A stretch of 64,000 bases of DNA from Paenibacillus hamazuiensis (GCF_023276405.1 NZ_JALRMO010000001.1:1612001-1676000), one strand, 5' to 3'; numbered from the stretch's first letter, positions 1 through 8,469 are shown. Program-made: numbers and translations. The notes: a model not told the origin generated them from the letters alone.

Positions 1-1021
1 TGATCTCGGAGAGCGCAAGGTAAGGCTTGCCTTGTTCCAACTGGAAGGGGCCTTTGAATTCGAGCATTTGTTCGCGGTGAAAAATATCGCCGGCGACATT
101 TTGTCCAACATCGTGCTCAGCTCGACGGTAGGCGACCATGTGCTGCTTGTGGCCGAAGATGCGAATGAAACGGACATGCACGAGAAGATGGAGCTGATCC
201 GTCAAACGTTCCTGAAATATTACAAAATCGATTTGACCATCGCTTTGAGCGAGGCCGGGGACATTACGCAGGCGCGCTCCTTGTACAAGCAGACGCTGGA
301 ATGCCTGAACCACCGGTTTTACTTGGGCGAAGGCGGGCTTATAACGAAGCGGGATTTGGCAGGTACGGGCGAGCGCGAGCGGAAGGAATTCGTTTTTGAC
401 GAGGAAAAGCTGCTTCTGGAAATTAAGGCGGGCCGCTGGGACGGAGCCAAGGCCGGCATCGAACAGTATTTCGGACAAATCGGGGAACAGCGCTTCGACA
501 TCCATACGGCCAAATCATACGTCATCCAGCTGTTTATGGCGATCATCCGGCTCGGCGACGAGGAGCAGATGAACGCTCATATGCAGAAGCTCGTTTCTCT
601 GATGGAGCTGAACACGCTGCAGGCGCTGCAAGCGTATCTTCAGGAAACCGCCTCGGACATTTGCCAAAAAAGGTACCGCGAGACGGTGGGAAGACACAGC
701 GCGATCGTGCAGAAGGTGATCGACAGCATTGAGGAGCAGCTGGGCAATCCCGAGCTGTCGCTCGGCTGGGTGGCTCATGAGCTTCTTTACATGAACGCCG
801 ATTATTTGGGCAAGCTGTTTAAAAAGGAAACCGGCGAAAAGTTTTCCAACTACGTAATGAAAGCTCGCATCACCAAGGCGACGGAGCTCATCGAACGGAG
901 CCCGGACGTAAAGATTTTCGAACTCGCGGAGCAGCTCGGCTTCGGCGACAATCCACAGTATTTCAGTCAGGTTTTCAAAAAATATGTCGGCTGCACGCCA
1001 TCGGAATATATGAAAGCGTAA
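1..1021 (+). CDS. YesN-type response regulator with AraC DNA-binding domain, 5'-truncated
   Basis: The frame is open from base 2, so the gene begins before the window; an internal TTG at 32 is not a real start. About 339 residues are visible. The middle part matches the poorly conserved linker region of Paenibacillus YesN-like regulators, with runs resembling their GGDEF-like linker. The last 100 residues (bases about 700-1018) form two helix-turn-helix motifs of the AraC family, ending in the usual G(F/Y)xxxxYFSQVFKKYxGxTPSEY pattern. The receiver domain should lie upstream, out of view, presumably next to a sensor kinase. The gene lies 128 bp before a sugar-binding lipoprotein gene, the normal arrangement for a regulator controlling its own ABC importer. 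The family call is firm; the signal sensed is unknown, although the hydrolase downstream suggests a pectin or rhamnogalacturonan fragment. Confidence 0.9.
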   Translation, partial: DLGERKVRLALFQLEGAFEFEHLFAVKNIAGDILSNIVLSSTVGDHVLLVAEDANETDMHEKMELIRQTFLKYYKIDLTIALSEAGDITQARSLYKQTLECLNHRFYLGEGGLITKRDLAGTGERERKEFVFDEEKLLLEIKAGRWDGAKAGIEQYFGQIGEQRFDIHTAKSYVIQLFMAIIRLGDEEQMNAHMQKLVSLMELNTLQALQAYLQETASDICQKRYRETVGRHSAIVQKVIDSIEEQLGNPELSLGWVAHELLYMNADYLGKLFKKETGEKFSNYVMKARITKATELIERSPDVKIFELAEQLGFGDNPQYFSQVFKKYVGCTPSEYMKA

Positions 1022-1026
1022 GCTGT

Positions 1027-1088
1027 CGGTTTTTTGAACAAACATAACGGTTTTTTAAATTAACGTTTTACTCCCGATCATGGATAAT
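1027..1088 (+). promoter_or_regulatory. Putative AraC-regulator site and promoter for the binding-protein gene
   Basis: CGGTTTTTT occurs at 1027-1035 and again at 1048-1056, a direct repeat with a 21-bp period (two helical turns), with GAACAAA between. A -10-like GATAAT follows at 1083-1088, with no good -35 box at the expected distance, as expected for an activator-dependent promoter. The same 30-bp arrangement recurs at 7444-7473 before the permease genes (26 of 30 bases identical). Role as binding site of the adjacent response regulator is inferred. Confidence 0.6.
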
Positions 1089-1149
1089 TGTTAATGTAAG
1101 CACTAACAAAAACACATCGGACGCGATCTATGAAGGGGAGGATTTACAG

Positions 1150-2496
1150 ATGAAAAGAACGCTCACCGTTTTATTGTCGGCGGCGCTTGCTTTTACGGCC
1201 GCTGCGTGCGGCAACGCTAATCAAGGCAGCGGCGATCAAGGAAAATCGGGTGCGCCTGCCGCAACCGAACCGAAGAAGGAAACCGCCGCGGCGCCGTCCG
1301 GCGAGCCGGTCAAGCTGCGCATCGCCTGGTGGGGGGGACAAGCCCGTCACGATTATACGCTGAAGGTCATCGAGCTGTATCAGCAGAAAAACCCTAACGT
1401 CAAGATCGAAACCGAATACGCGGCATTTGACGATTACTGGAAGAAGCTCGCTCCGCAAGCAGCGGCAAACCAACTTCCGGATATCATCCAGATGGACGTA
1501 TCTTATTTGTCCCAATACGGCGGCCGCGGCCAGCTCGAGGACCTCGAGCCGTACACGAAAAACGGCAAGCTGGACATAAGCTCCGTCAGCCAAAACACGA
1601 TCGACAGCGGCAAATACGATGGCAAGATGTATCAAATGACGCTGGGTGTCAATGCACTTGGCATCCAGATGGACGCGGATATGCTGAAAAAAGCGGGAGC
1701 CGACGTACCGGGCAACAATTGGACCTGGGACGACATCGATAAGGTCGGAGCCAAGCTGAAAGCAAACGGCAAGCTGGTTGCCGACTATATGCGGTATGAT
1801 GTGTTCTTCCCTTATTACTTGAGAACGATGGGTCAGAAGCTGTATAACCCGGACGGTACACAACTCGGCTATACGGATGACAAATATTTTGTAGACTACT
1901 ACAAGCGTTACCAAAAGTGGTACGACAACGGTTACTTCCTTAGCCTCGACAAGCTGGCAACCAAGAAGCTTACACCGGAAGATGACGAGATGGTTATGGG
2001 CAACTCGGCATTCTCCTTCTCTTGGTCCAATCAATATGTTGCTTGGGCTGCGGCAGCGAAACGTCCGCTCGAGCTCATCGCACCTCCGGGTCCGGACGGC
2101 AAAAAAGGGCTGTTCATGAAATCGAGCATGGGCTTCTCGGTGACGAAAAACTCCAAGGTGAAAGACGAAGCGGTCAAGTTCATCAACTTCTTTATCAACG
2201 ATGTCGAAGCGAACAAGCTGATCAAAGGCGAACGCGGCGTGCCGGTATCGTCGAAAGTTCAGGAGGCGCTGAAGCCGCTGCTGAAGCCGGAAGAAGCGAA
2301 AGTATTCGACTACGTCGCTTGGGCGCAAAACAACAGCAGCCCGGTTGATCCTCCGAACCCGGTCGGCTCGGTCGAGATCGAGAAGCTGCTGAAAGATACG
2401 AGCGAGCAAATTTTGTACAAGAAAATTTCCGTCGAAGACGCCGCCGCGAAGTTCAGAAAAGAAGCGAACGCGATTTTGGCGAAAAATAAAAAGTAA
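1150..2496 (+). CDS. ABC transporter sugar-binding lipoprotein (family 1 solute-binding protein)
   Basis: The 448-residue product starts with a lipoprotein signal peptide: basic MKR, a hydrophobic stretch and a lipobox ending TAAAC at about residue 20, followed by a Ser/Gly/Ala/Lys-rich linker. The body has features of family 1 extracellular solute-binding proteins, such as IAWWGG near the start of the mature domain, QLPDIIQMD around residue 115, and the late GFSVTKNSK...AVKFINFF segment. It would capture an oligosaccharide outside the membrane and pass it to two permeases. Those permeases normally follow directly, but here they lie 5 kb downstream (7569-9312). The RBS GGGGAGG precedes the ATG by about 8 nt. 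No ATPase gene is visible, which is normal because such systems share MsmX-type ATPases. Substrate is inferred from the GH88/105 enzyme only. Confidence 0.92.
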   Translation: MKRTLTVLLSAALAFTAAACGNANQGSGDQGKSGAPAATEPKKETAAAPSGEPVKLRIAWWGGQARHDYTLKVIELYQQKNPNVKIETEYAAFDDYWKKLAPQAAANQLPDIIQMDVSYLSQYGGRGQLEDLEPYTKNGKLDISSVSQNTIDSGKYDGKMYQMTLGVNALGIQMDADMLKKAGADVPGNNWTWDDIDKVGAKLKANGKLVADYMRYDVFFPYYLRTMGQKLYNPDGTQLGYTDDKYFVDYYKRYQKWYDNGYFLSLDKLATKKLTPEDDEMVMGNSAFSFSWSNQYVAWAAAAKRPLELIAPPGPDGKKGLFMKSSMGFSVTKNSKVKDEAVKFINFFINDVEANKLIKGERGVPVSSKVQEALKPLLKPEEAKVFDYVAWAQNNSSPVDPPNPVGSVEIEKLLKDTSEQILYKKISVEDAAAKFRKEANAILAKNKK

Positions 2497-2509
2497 CAGT
2501 GCTGGAAGG

Positions 2510-2542
2510 CAGGTCTGCAGAGCATGCAGGCCTGTTTTTTTT
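2510..2542 (+). terminator. Rho-independent terminator after the binding-protein gene
   Basis: CAGG/CCTG and CTGCA/TGCAG arms form a stem over 2510-2534, followed by eight T. It closes the transcription unit 14 bp after the stop codon, so the distant permease genes need their own promoter. Confidence 0.85.
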
Positions 2543-2553
2543 GTGGAGATTTA

Positions 2554-2583
2554 TTGTTCTCGGACATATTGACAAGGTATAAT
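2554..2583 (+). promoter_or_regulatory. Promoter for the Rpn-type gene
   Basis: TTGTTC at 2554-2559, an 18-bp spacer and a perfect TATAAT at 2578-2583, 46 bp before the chosen start. Confidence 0.55.
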
Positions 2584-2629
2584 GTAAGCAACTGGGACGT
2601 GCGTGACAGGTTGGATGGGGAGGTGGCAA

Positions 2630-3616
2630 ATGGACCAAAAGAAGACGGATATCCCGTTTCCGCACGATTCATCATACCGGTATTTGTTATCCAGTAAAAA
2701 GCTGTTTATGGAGCTGCTGAGGTCGTTTGTCAGCCAAGGTTGGGTCAAGCAGGTCGATGAGTCGAGCATTGAGGAAATAAATCATTCGTTTGTTTTGTCA
2801 GACTTTAGACGCAAGGAAGCGGATTTGGTATATAAGGTGCGCCTGAACGAGCGAGATGTTATTTTTTATCTTCTTGTTGAGCTGCAATCTACAGTCGATA
2901 TGGAAATGCCGTACCGGCTGCTGTTGTATCAAGTTGAAATCTGGCGATATGTGCTGCGGAACCGGGAAACGGCCGCAAGTGAATCGTCTTTTTCGCTTCC
3001 AGCGATCGTGCCGATGGTGCTCTATAATGGACAGAGGCCGTGGGCGGCGCCCCGCCGATTCCGGCAATTGCTGTCAGGTGAGGAGGCTTTCGGCTCGGAA
3101 TTGCTCGATTTTGAATATATCCTGTTGGATGTGGAACGGTACACAGAGGAAGAATTATTGGCATTATCGAACACAATAGGATCTGTCTTTTTGCTGGACC
3201 AAACGGCCGATCAGGAACTGCTGCTAGAAAGGCTTAGAAGGCTGATGGATACGATCCGAAACTTGCCGGATGATTTGCAGGGGCAATTTATCAACTGGCT
3301 GACCAATATGATTAAAGTGCAGTTGCCGCCGGAAAGCCGGGATGTCGAGCATTTGATTCTTGAGATCAAGGAGAAGGGAGTATCTGTCATGGGGCTGCAA
3401 AAAAACTTGGAAGCGATCAAGCTTCGGGGAATTGAAGAAGGTATTGAAAAAGGTATTGAAAAAGGTATTGAAGAAGGAATTGAAAAAGGTCGAGCATTAG
3501 AAAGAGAAAATGTAGCGAGAAATATGATCGCCCTGGGGCTGGATAACGCAGCGATCGAGGCCGCGACAGGAGTCCCGGAAGAAAAGATTGAGCAGATGCG
3601 TAAACAGCTTCATTGA
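2630..3616 (+). CDS. Rpn family recombination-promoting nuclease / putative transposase
   Basis: 328 residues. The ATG at 2630 is preferred over the GTG at 2603 because GGGGAGGTGG lies at the right distance. The N-terminal two thirds match the Rpn/transposase_31 family (PD-(D/E)XK nuclease fold): HDSSYRYLLSSKKLFMELLRSF at the start, then EADLVYKV and YLLVELQST, which supply the expected Asp and the Glu-x-Gln of the active site, then MPYRLLLYQVEIW. The C-terminal part holds five IE(E/K)G tetrapeptides and a short helical tail that looks like an HTH (ARNMIALGLDNAAIEAATG). These proteins are often multicopy and promote RecA-independent recombination in E. coli. The gene is a single unit with its own promoter and terminator, and sits exactly where the sugar-transport operon is interrupted. 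Confidence 0.85.
   Translation: MDQKKTDIPFPHDSSYRYLLSSKKLFMELLRSFVSQGWVKQVDESSIEEINHSFVLSDFRRKEADLVYKVRLNERDVIFYLLVELQSTVDMEMPYRLLLYQVEIWRYVLRNRETAASESSFSLPAIVPMVLYNGQRPWAAPRRFRQLLSGEEAFGSELLDFEYILLDVERYTEEELLALSNTIGSVFLLDQTADQELLLERLRRLMDTIRNLPDDLQGQFINWLTNMIKVQLPPESRDVEHLILEIKEKGVSVMGLQKNLEAIKLRGIEEGIEKGIEKGIEEGIEKGRALERENVARNMIALGLDNAAIEAATGVPEEKIEQMRKQLH
3431..3490 (+). repeat. Five tandem 12-bp coding repeats (IE-E/K-G)
   Basis: Five units of ATTGAA(G/A)AAGG(T/A), each encoding Ile-Glu-(Glu/Lys)-Gly, lie in frame inside the Rpn gene. Units differ by one or two bases. Slippage changes copy number without breaking the frame, because the unit is 12 bp. Confidence 0.9.
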
Positions 3617-3637
3617 TGGATTTCCATCTACTACGAG

Positions 3638-3679
3638 AGCCATTGCTTGCCGGAATGATCGGCAAACGATGGCTTTTTT
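3638..3679 (+). terminator. Terminator after the Rpn-type gene
   Basis: AGCCAT...TTGCCG pairs with CGGCAA...ATGGCT around a short loop, followed by six T; 22 bp after the stop codon. Confidence 0.85.
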
Positions 3680-3864
3680 GTTGATCTAGAACTACAGTGA
3701 GTACAAATCGTTCTATTTCCGACTTTAGGAAGCCAATTCTAATATTCGTAAGACAGATCAAACGACTGTTGATAATATAAAGTCCAGTAACGTTACTCCA
3801 TATGAAAAATGAAAGCGGTCGCAAAAAAGAAGATGGATTTTATGTGTGCAAAGGAGCAAACATT

Positions 3865-5268
3865 ATGCCTGATCACGTGAATTTATCAATTGCAGATTGG
3901 GTTTATCTGGCTTTTATCGTCATTATTTTCGTTTGCCTCGCTACAAGGAGGGATGCTTTGCTGCCCACGTTGGCGGGATTATTTTTAACCAGTTTGGCAC
4001 TTAAAGGGGGAAACCTTCTCGAAGGCGTCCTGGTAACGTATAAGGCAATATTAGCCGCGGGTACGGATTTATTAAACATTATTTTAATTGTAGCGGCAAT
4101 TACGACGATGACCGGGATCATGGCGGATATGGGGACCGATCGGATTATGGTAGCGCCGGCCAAAAAAATGCTGCGGAATCCAGTGATGTCTTTTGTTGTT
4201 TTAACCATAGTCACGCTGCTGCTGAGCTGGGTGCTTCGGGCAACCCCGGCGGTTGTCCTGCTGGGAGCTTTGCTCGTGCCCGCTGCAGTGGTAAAAGGAA
4301 TGTCCCCCTTGGTAGCAGGCATGCTGTTGTCCATTGTCGGAAAAGGAATGGCCTTATCCAGCGATTTTCTCAGCCAAGGTACCCCGGCGTTTACGGCTAA
4401 AGTTACGAAATTGCCTGTGGCCGAAGTATTTGCCGCCAGCGTTCCGATTTGGGCGACCGTGTCCATTGTGACGATGATCGGTTTATGCCTCGTATCCCGG
4501 AAATTAACCAGAGCCGAAAAGGAAAAAAGAGAAGCCGGCGACGTTGCTCATCTTGAAGCCTACAAAGAAGCCCACGAAGCGGAAACTGCAAAGGTTACCC
4601 CCTTTGCGAAATGGATGGCTGTAGTCATTCCGTTAGCGTTTACCTGCGATATTTACGCCATGGTAAAGTGGAAGTTGTCCGGCAATGACGCGATGGCTCT
4701 GATGGGAGGGACGTTTTACATCATTTCTTTCATATGCGGCATCATTCATTACCGTAAAAAAGCTTTTGATGAAGTTTTGGAGAAGGCACGTACGGGCTGG
4801 ATTTTTGCGGTTAAGGTATTTGGCCCTATCGTCATCATCAGCGGCTTCTTCTGGCTCGGAGGGGATACCCTGAAAGGGATTGTCGGCGATCCGAAAATCC
4901 AGGGTTTGGCTTTTGACTGGGGTTATTTTATCGCCGAGCAAATGCCGATTAACAAATTTATGATTGCGTTGCTGGCAACGGTAACAAGTGCGTTTGCCGC
5001 GTTTGACGGCTCAGGTTACGCGGCCATTCCGATTGGGGCGAGCATTGCAATGGCTTTGGGCAAACCGATAGGCGCCAATTTGGCTTACCTGGTCGTTATG
5101 GCGCAAATGTCGGCAATTTGGGTAGGAGCTACCTTGGTTCCGTGGGGGTTTCTCGCGGTTACTGGATCCGTAACGAAAGTGGACCCTCAGGATCTCGCAA
5201 GAAAAAGCTTTATCCCCGTCGCAGCAGGTTTGTTGGCCGGTGTTATCGTAACCTCTCTACTTGCATGA
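3865..5268 (+). CDS. Multi-spanning carboxylate/ion transporter
   Basis: 467 residues, almost entirely hydrophobic, with about eleven to twelve predicted membrane segments and one charged cytoplasmic loop near residues 210-245 (KLTRAEKEKREAGD...). AAGGAG at 3851-3856 sets the ATG at 3865; the frame extends further upstream without a better site. The pattern of re-entrant GxxL-rich loops (KGMALSSDFLSQGTPAF; AAFDGSGYAAIPIGAS) is like transporters of the ion-transporter group (CitMHS, GntP, DcuC-like), but I do not recognise the exact family. It is followed 44 bp later by an amidohydrolase and then an AraC regulator, suggesting uptake of an organic acid that the hydrolase breaks down. Substrate is not determinable from sequence alone. 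Confidence 0.7.
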   Translation: MPDHVNLSIADWVYLAFIVIIFVCLATRRDALLPTLAGLFLTSLALKGGNLLEGVLVTYKAILAAGTDLLNIILIVAAITTMTGIMADMGTDRIMVAPAKKMLRNPVMSFVVLTIVTLLLSWVLRATPAVVLLGALLVPAAVVKGMSPLVAGMLLSIVGKGMALSSDFLSQGTPAFTAKVTKLPVAEVFAASVPIWATVSIVTMIGLCLVSRKLTRAEKEKREAGDVAHLEAYKEAHEAETAKVTPFAKWMAVVIPLAFTCDIYAMVKWKLSGNDAMALMGGTFYIISFICGIIHYRKKAFDEVLEKARTGWIFAVKVFGPIVIISGFFWLGGDTLKGIVGDPKIQGLAFDWGYFIAEQMPINKFMIALLATVTSAFAAFDGSGYAAIPIGASIAMALGKPIGANLAYLVVMAQMSAIWVGATLVPWGFLAVTGSVTKVDPQDLARKSFIPVAAGLLAGVIVTSLLA

Positions 5269-5312
5269 CCCGTTTTTGAATAAAACAATATACAAACAAG
5301 CAGGTGGTATCT

Positions 5313-6326
5313 ATGACCAGAGAAATGATTGATATGTTTTGCCATTTCATGCCTGAAGTGTACTATAAGAAGGTGGAGCAGCTGTGCGGTTCGGCTGCAC
5401 ATATGCTGGACAGAGCTTATCAGCTGCCTACGATGAGCAATCTGGATGCCCGGTTGAAAATGATGGACAAATTTGAGGGCTACCGCCAAGTTCCATCCAT
5501 GGTTTCCCCCGCTTTGGAGGCGTTTGCGAGCGAAGATGTTTCGCCGGTGCTGGCCAGACTGGCAAACGAAGAAATGGCTTCTATCGTCAGCAAATATAAC
5601 GACTATTTTCCGGCTTTTGTTGCGACATTGCCGGTGAATAATATCGAAGCTGCACTGATCGAAGCGGAATATGCCATCAAGGTTTTAGGTGCGAAGGGAG
5701 TGCAGTTTTTTACCAATACGACGAGCAAAGCGCTGGATCATCATGATTATTTCACCATTTATGAGACGGTTAACCGCGCCGGAGGCGCAATTTGGATCCA
5801 TCCGACGCGAACCATGTTCACGCCGGATTACAAGGGAGAAGAAGCGTCCAAATATGAAATGTGGTGGTCATTGGGCTGGCCGGTCGATTCGAGTTTGGCG
5901 ATGGCAAGACTCGCTTTTAGCGGGCTTTTTGAAAAATATCCCGAAATTCGCGTCATTACGCATCACGTAGGAGGCATCATTCCGATGGTCGCCGGCAGGT
6001 TTGCATCCGGGATGGAGGACTTTGGCACACGGACACCGAAACAATACGCCTATTTGGTTGAAACTCCTTTGACCGAACCGCCGGTTAACGCATTGAAAAG
6101 ATTTTATGCGGATACGGCATCTTTCGGGGCCAAAGCTCCGATTGCCTGTGGGATTGACTTTTTCGGGATCGATAAGATCGTATTCGCTTCCGACATGCCT
6201 TTTGGGCCCGAAGCCGGTTACCATCATATTAAGGAAACGATTCAAGCGATCGAGGCTCTCGATATCCCGGAAGAGCATAAAGAGATGATATTCAGCGGCA
6301 ACGCTAATAGATTGCTGAATTTATAG
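5313..6326 (+). CDS. Amidohydrolase-2 (ACMSD-like) family protein with altered metal motif
   Basis: 337 residues, ATG at 5313 with GCAGGTGG just upstream. The fold is that of amidohydrolase-2 enzymes (aminocarboxymuconate-semialdehyde decarboxylase and relatives). Conserved elements are visible in order: an N-terminal IDMFCHFMPE, IWIHP near residue 155, ITHHVGG near 215 and FASDMPFG near 293, supplying the later His and Asp metal ligands. At the N terminus the usual IDxHxH is IDMFCH, so the first His of HxH is Phe. Related decarboxylases such as gamma-resorcylate decarboxylase have Glu there, so the metal site is variable, but Phe cannot bind metal. It lies between a carboxylate transporter and an AraC regulator. 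It could be an enzyme with a reduced metal site or an inactive member; the substrate is unknown. Confidence 0.8.
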   Translation: MTREMIDMFCHFMPEVYYKKVEQLCGSAAHMLDRAYQLPTMSNLDARLKMMDKFEGYRQVPSMVSPALEAFASEDVSPVLARLANEEMASIVSKYNDYFPAFVATLPVNNIEAALIEAEYAIKVLGAKGVQFFTNTTSKALDHHDYFTIYETVNRAGGAIWIHPTRTMFTPDYKGEEASKYEMWWSLGWPVDSSLAMARLAFSGLFEKYPEIRVITHHVGGIIPMVAGRFASGMEDFGTRTPKQYAYLVETPLTEPPVNALKRFYADTASFGAKAPIACGIDFFGIDKIVFASDMPFGPEAGYHHIKETIQAIEALDIPEEHKEMIFSGNANRLLNL

Positions 6327-6335
6327 AAGATATTA

Positions 6336-6416
6336 GGTTAAAAATGCTCACCTGTTAAAAGGATCATAAGCGGTTTTTTACTGCGTCCTTTGATAAGATG
6401 AGCATTTTTCTTAACC
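6336..6416 (+). terminator. Long inverted repeat closing the transporter-amidohydrolase operon
   Basis: GGTTAAAAATGCTCA (6336-6350) pairs with TGAGCATTTTTCTTAACC (6399-6416); inside it AAAAGGA pairs with TCCTTT. T-rich right arm suits a terminator. It separates the operon from the AraC gene at 6520. Confidence 0.65.
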
Positions 6417-6519
6417 TCCAGTTCGAAAATACAGTCAGACGCTGTATGCGATGGATTGTCATCAAGCCCTTGGTTTTACTATAATGGGGAAAAGTCGTGC
6501 ATGCCAAGGAGATGTTGTG

Positions 6520-7350
6520 ATGCTGCGCAAATTGAACATCGGAGACGCCAATATCTTACTGTACGAAAAAAAACATACGAAGAAGTATGAATTCGTCGAA
6601 CATTATCATGATGTATATCAGATCGTATACGCGATCGAGGGCAGCGGAAGCATCAGGCTCGATCGGAATGATTACCCCCTCATGCAGGACGATGTCGCGA
6701 TTATCACTCCATACACCAATCACATCATCAGGTCGGAATTTCGGCTCACGCTGCTCGTCATCGCGTTCTCTGACATTTCCTTTTTAGGCCCGGAACTGGC
6801 GGCACCATTATTCGGCGGGGCGAAGGTCATCAATTTTTCAGGTTATGAGGCGGACGAAATCAAGCGCCTGCTGCGCAAGATGATGTACGAACAAAATCGA
6901 AAATCGGAGCTATACGTATATGCGCTGAGATGCCATCTTACGGAAATACTCCTTACCTTCTACAGAGCGCTGAAGACAAGGTGCAGAAGCACCGATGCGA
7001 ACTTTTTGCGTGCGGAAAGTATACGAAGCTATATAGACACCCATTTTTTTGAAAATTTTCTTCTGTCCAAAAATATTCCGGATCAATTAAACATCAGCAT
7101 ACGTTATGCGGACAACATATTTAAAGAATATTACCAGATGACGCCGCGCCAATATTTAACCGAGGTTCGGATAGGGCATGCCAAAAATCTGTTGTCGGAA
7201 ACGGATAAAGACATTGTTACCGTCTGTTTTGAAGTCGGATATGAGAATTTGTCCACCTTTTACCGGACATTCAAAAATGTAACGGGAATGTCCCCGAAGA
7301 AATTCAGAAGCCTCAATAAAAATGCGCCTGTTTTGGCAAAGGAAGGGTAA
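6520..7350 (+). CDS. AraC-family transcriptional regulator with cupin sensor domain
   Basis: 276 residues starting at the ATG at 6520, eight bases after AAGGAG (6506-6511). The N-terminal half is a cupin-like sensor: HYHDVYQIVYAIEGSGSIRLDRNDYPLMQDDVAIITP, the common arrangement in AraC/XylS regulators. The C-terminal 100 residues hold the double HTH, ending VCFEVGYENLSTFYRTFKNVTGMSPKKFR. It lies in the same direction after the amidohydrolase but behind the inverted repeat at 6336-6416, so it is probably transcribed separately and controls the transporter and amidohydrolase. The inducer is unknown. Confidence 0.88.
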   Translation: MLRKLNIGDANILLYEKKHTKKYEFVEHYHDVYQIVYAIEGSGSIRLDRNDYPLMQDDVAIITPYTNHIIRSEFRLTLLVIAFSDISFLGPELAAPLFGGAKVINFSGYEADEIKRLLRKMMYEQNRKSELYVYALRCHLTEILLTFYRALKTRCRSTDANFLRAESIRSYIDTHFFENFLLSKNIPDQLNISIRYADNIFKEYYQMTPRQYLTEVRIGHAKNLLSETDKDIVTVCFEVGYENLSTFYRTFKNVTGMSPKKFRSLNKNAPVLAKEG

Positions 7351-7409
7351 TTTCGCTCGATTCCCACCATACGCTTCGTCTTTCTCCTCGCTGTAAACGG
7401 CTTCCGGCT

Positions 7410-7435
7410 GCCGCAGCTTCCGCGGCTTCTTTTTT
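7410..7435 (+). terminator. Terminator after the AraC gene
   Basis: GCCGC (7410-7414), 7-nt loop, GCGGC (7422-7426), then TTCTTTTTT. It isolates the carboxylate module from the permease promoter just downstream. Confidence 0.75.
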
Positions 7436-7443
7436 GCATATAT

Positions 7444-7504
7444 CGGGTTTTTGAACAAAGTAAACGGTTTTTTGCCTTCTTCCGGGCGGCCCGATCCTTA
7501 TAAT
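7444..7504 (+). promoter_or_regulatory. Promoter and putative regulator site for the permease operon
   Basis: CGGGTTTTT (7444-7452) and CGGTTTTTT (7465-7473) form a direct repeat with 21-bp period around GAACAAA, nearly identical to the site at 1027-1056. A perfect TATAAT lies at 7499-7504, 25 bp after the site (26 bp at the other promoter). The -10 overlaps the ATG at 7503, which excludes that codon as the start of the permease. Confidence 0.65.
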
Positions 7505-7568
7505 GAAAAGTATAAGGCTTTGCGTCGCCGCATCGCTCGAAAACTTGTCGCTTAAGGGGCTGAAAAGG

Positions 7569-8468
7569 ATGAAGCTGCGGGAGAACAATCATGTGGTAGG
7601 ATACGTATTCACCTCCCCGTTTATTTTGGGTTTTCTCATTTTTACGTTATTTCCGATTATATCCTCGCTTTATTATTCGTTTACGGAGTACAATCTGCTC
7701 GAAGCGCCGCGCTGGATCGGCCTGCAAAATTACGAAAAACTGTTCATGGAAGACGATAAAATCTGGAAGTCGTTTCAGGTTACGTTTACGTACGTGTTCG
7801 CCAGCGTGCCGCTTCGTTTGGCTTTCGCGCTGTTCGTAGCGATGCTGCTGAACACGGCGATTCGCGGTGTCGGCGCTTACCGGTCGGCGTATTACCTGCC
7901 TTCACTGATCGGCGGAAGCGTGGCGGTTTCGATCATGTGGTCGCAAATTTTCGGCGATAAAGGGCTGCTGAACTCCGCGCTCGGACTTATCGGCATCAAA
8001 ACGACGGCCAACTGGATCGGCTTGCCGGAAACGGCGCTTTGGACGCTGATCGCGCTGTCCGTCTGGCAGTTCGGCTCATCGATGCTTATTTTCCTGGCTG
8101 GGCTGAAAAACATTCCGGCCTCGTATTACGAAGCCGCAAACGTGGATGGGGCCGGCAGGATGCGCCGATTTTTCAGCATAACACTGCCGCTGCTCAGCCC
8201 GATCATTTTGTTCAACCTGATCATGCAGACGATCTCCGCGTTTATGACGTTTACTCCGGCTTACATCATTTCGCGCGGAGAGGGAGGTCCTCTGGATAAT
8301 ACGCTGCTGTATTCGCTTTACTTGTACCGAAGGGCGTTCCAATTCATGGAGATGGGTTACGCTTCTGCGATGGCATGGGTGATGCTGATCATCATCGGAA
8401 TAATTACGCTTATCATTTTCAAAACGTCCACCCTTTGGGTGCACTACGAAGCGAAAGGAGAGAAGTGA
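7569..8468 (+). CDS. ABC sugar transporter permease (LacF/UgpA type)
   Basis: 299 residues with six predicted membrane helices. AAGGGG at 7554-7559 places the start at the ATG at 7569; an upstream ATG in frame lies inside the promoter. The EAA loop, [24 protein letters not shown] (about residues 190-213), binds the ATPase. It is followed immediately by a second permease and then a GH88/105 enzyme. Together with the binding lipoprotein at 1150 it would form an oligosaccharide importer, the ATPase being encoded elsewhere. Confidence 0.93.
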   Translation: MKLRENNHVVGYVFTSPFILGFLIFTLFPIISSLYYSFTEYNLLEAPRWIGLQNYEKLFMEDDKIWKSFQVTFTYVFASVPLRLAFALFVAMLLNTAIRGVGAYRSAYYLPSLIGGSVAVSIMWSQIFGDKGLLNSALGLIGIKTTANWIGLPETALWTLIALSVWQFGSSMLIFLAGLKNIPASYYEAANVDGAGRMRRFFSITLPLLSPIILFNLIMQTISAFMTFTPAYIISRGEGGPLDNTLLYSLYLYRRAFQFMEMGYASAMAWVMLIIIGIITLIIFKTSTLWVHYEAKGEK

Positions 8469-8469
8469 G

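Noticed and set aside
7503-7568. Longer N terminus for the first permease starting at ATG 7503
   Set aside because: This ATG lies inside a perfect TATAAT -10 box; a good ribosome binding site sits before ATG 7569.
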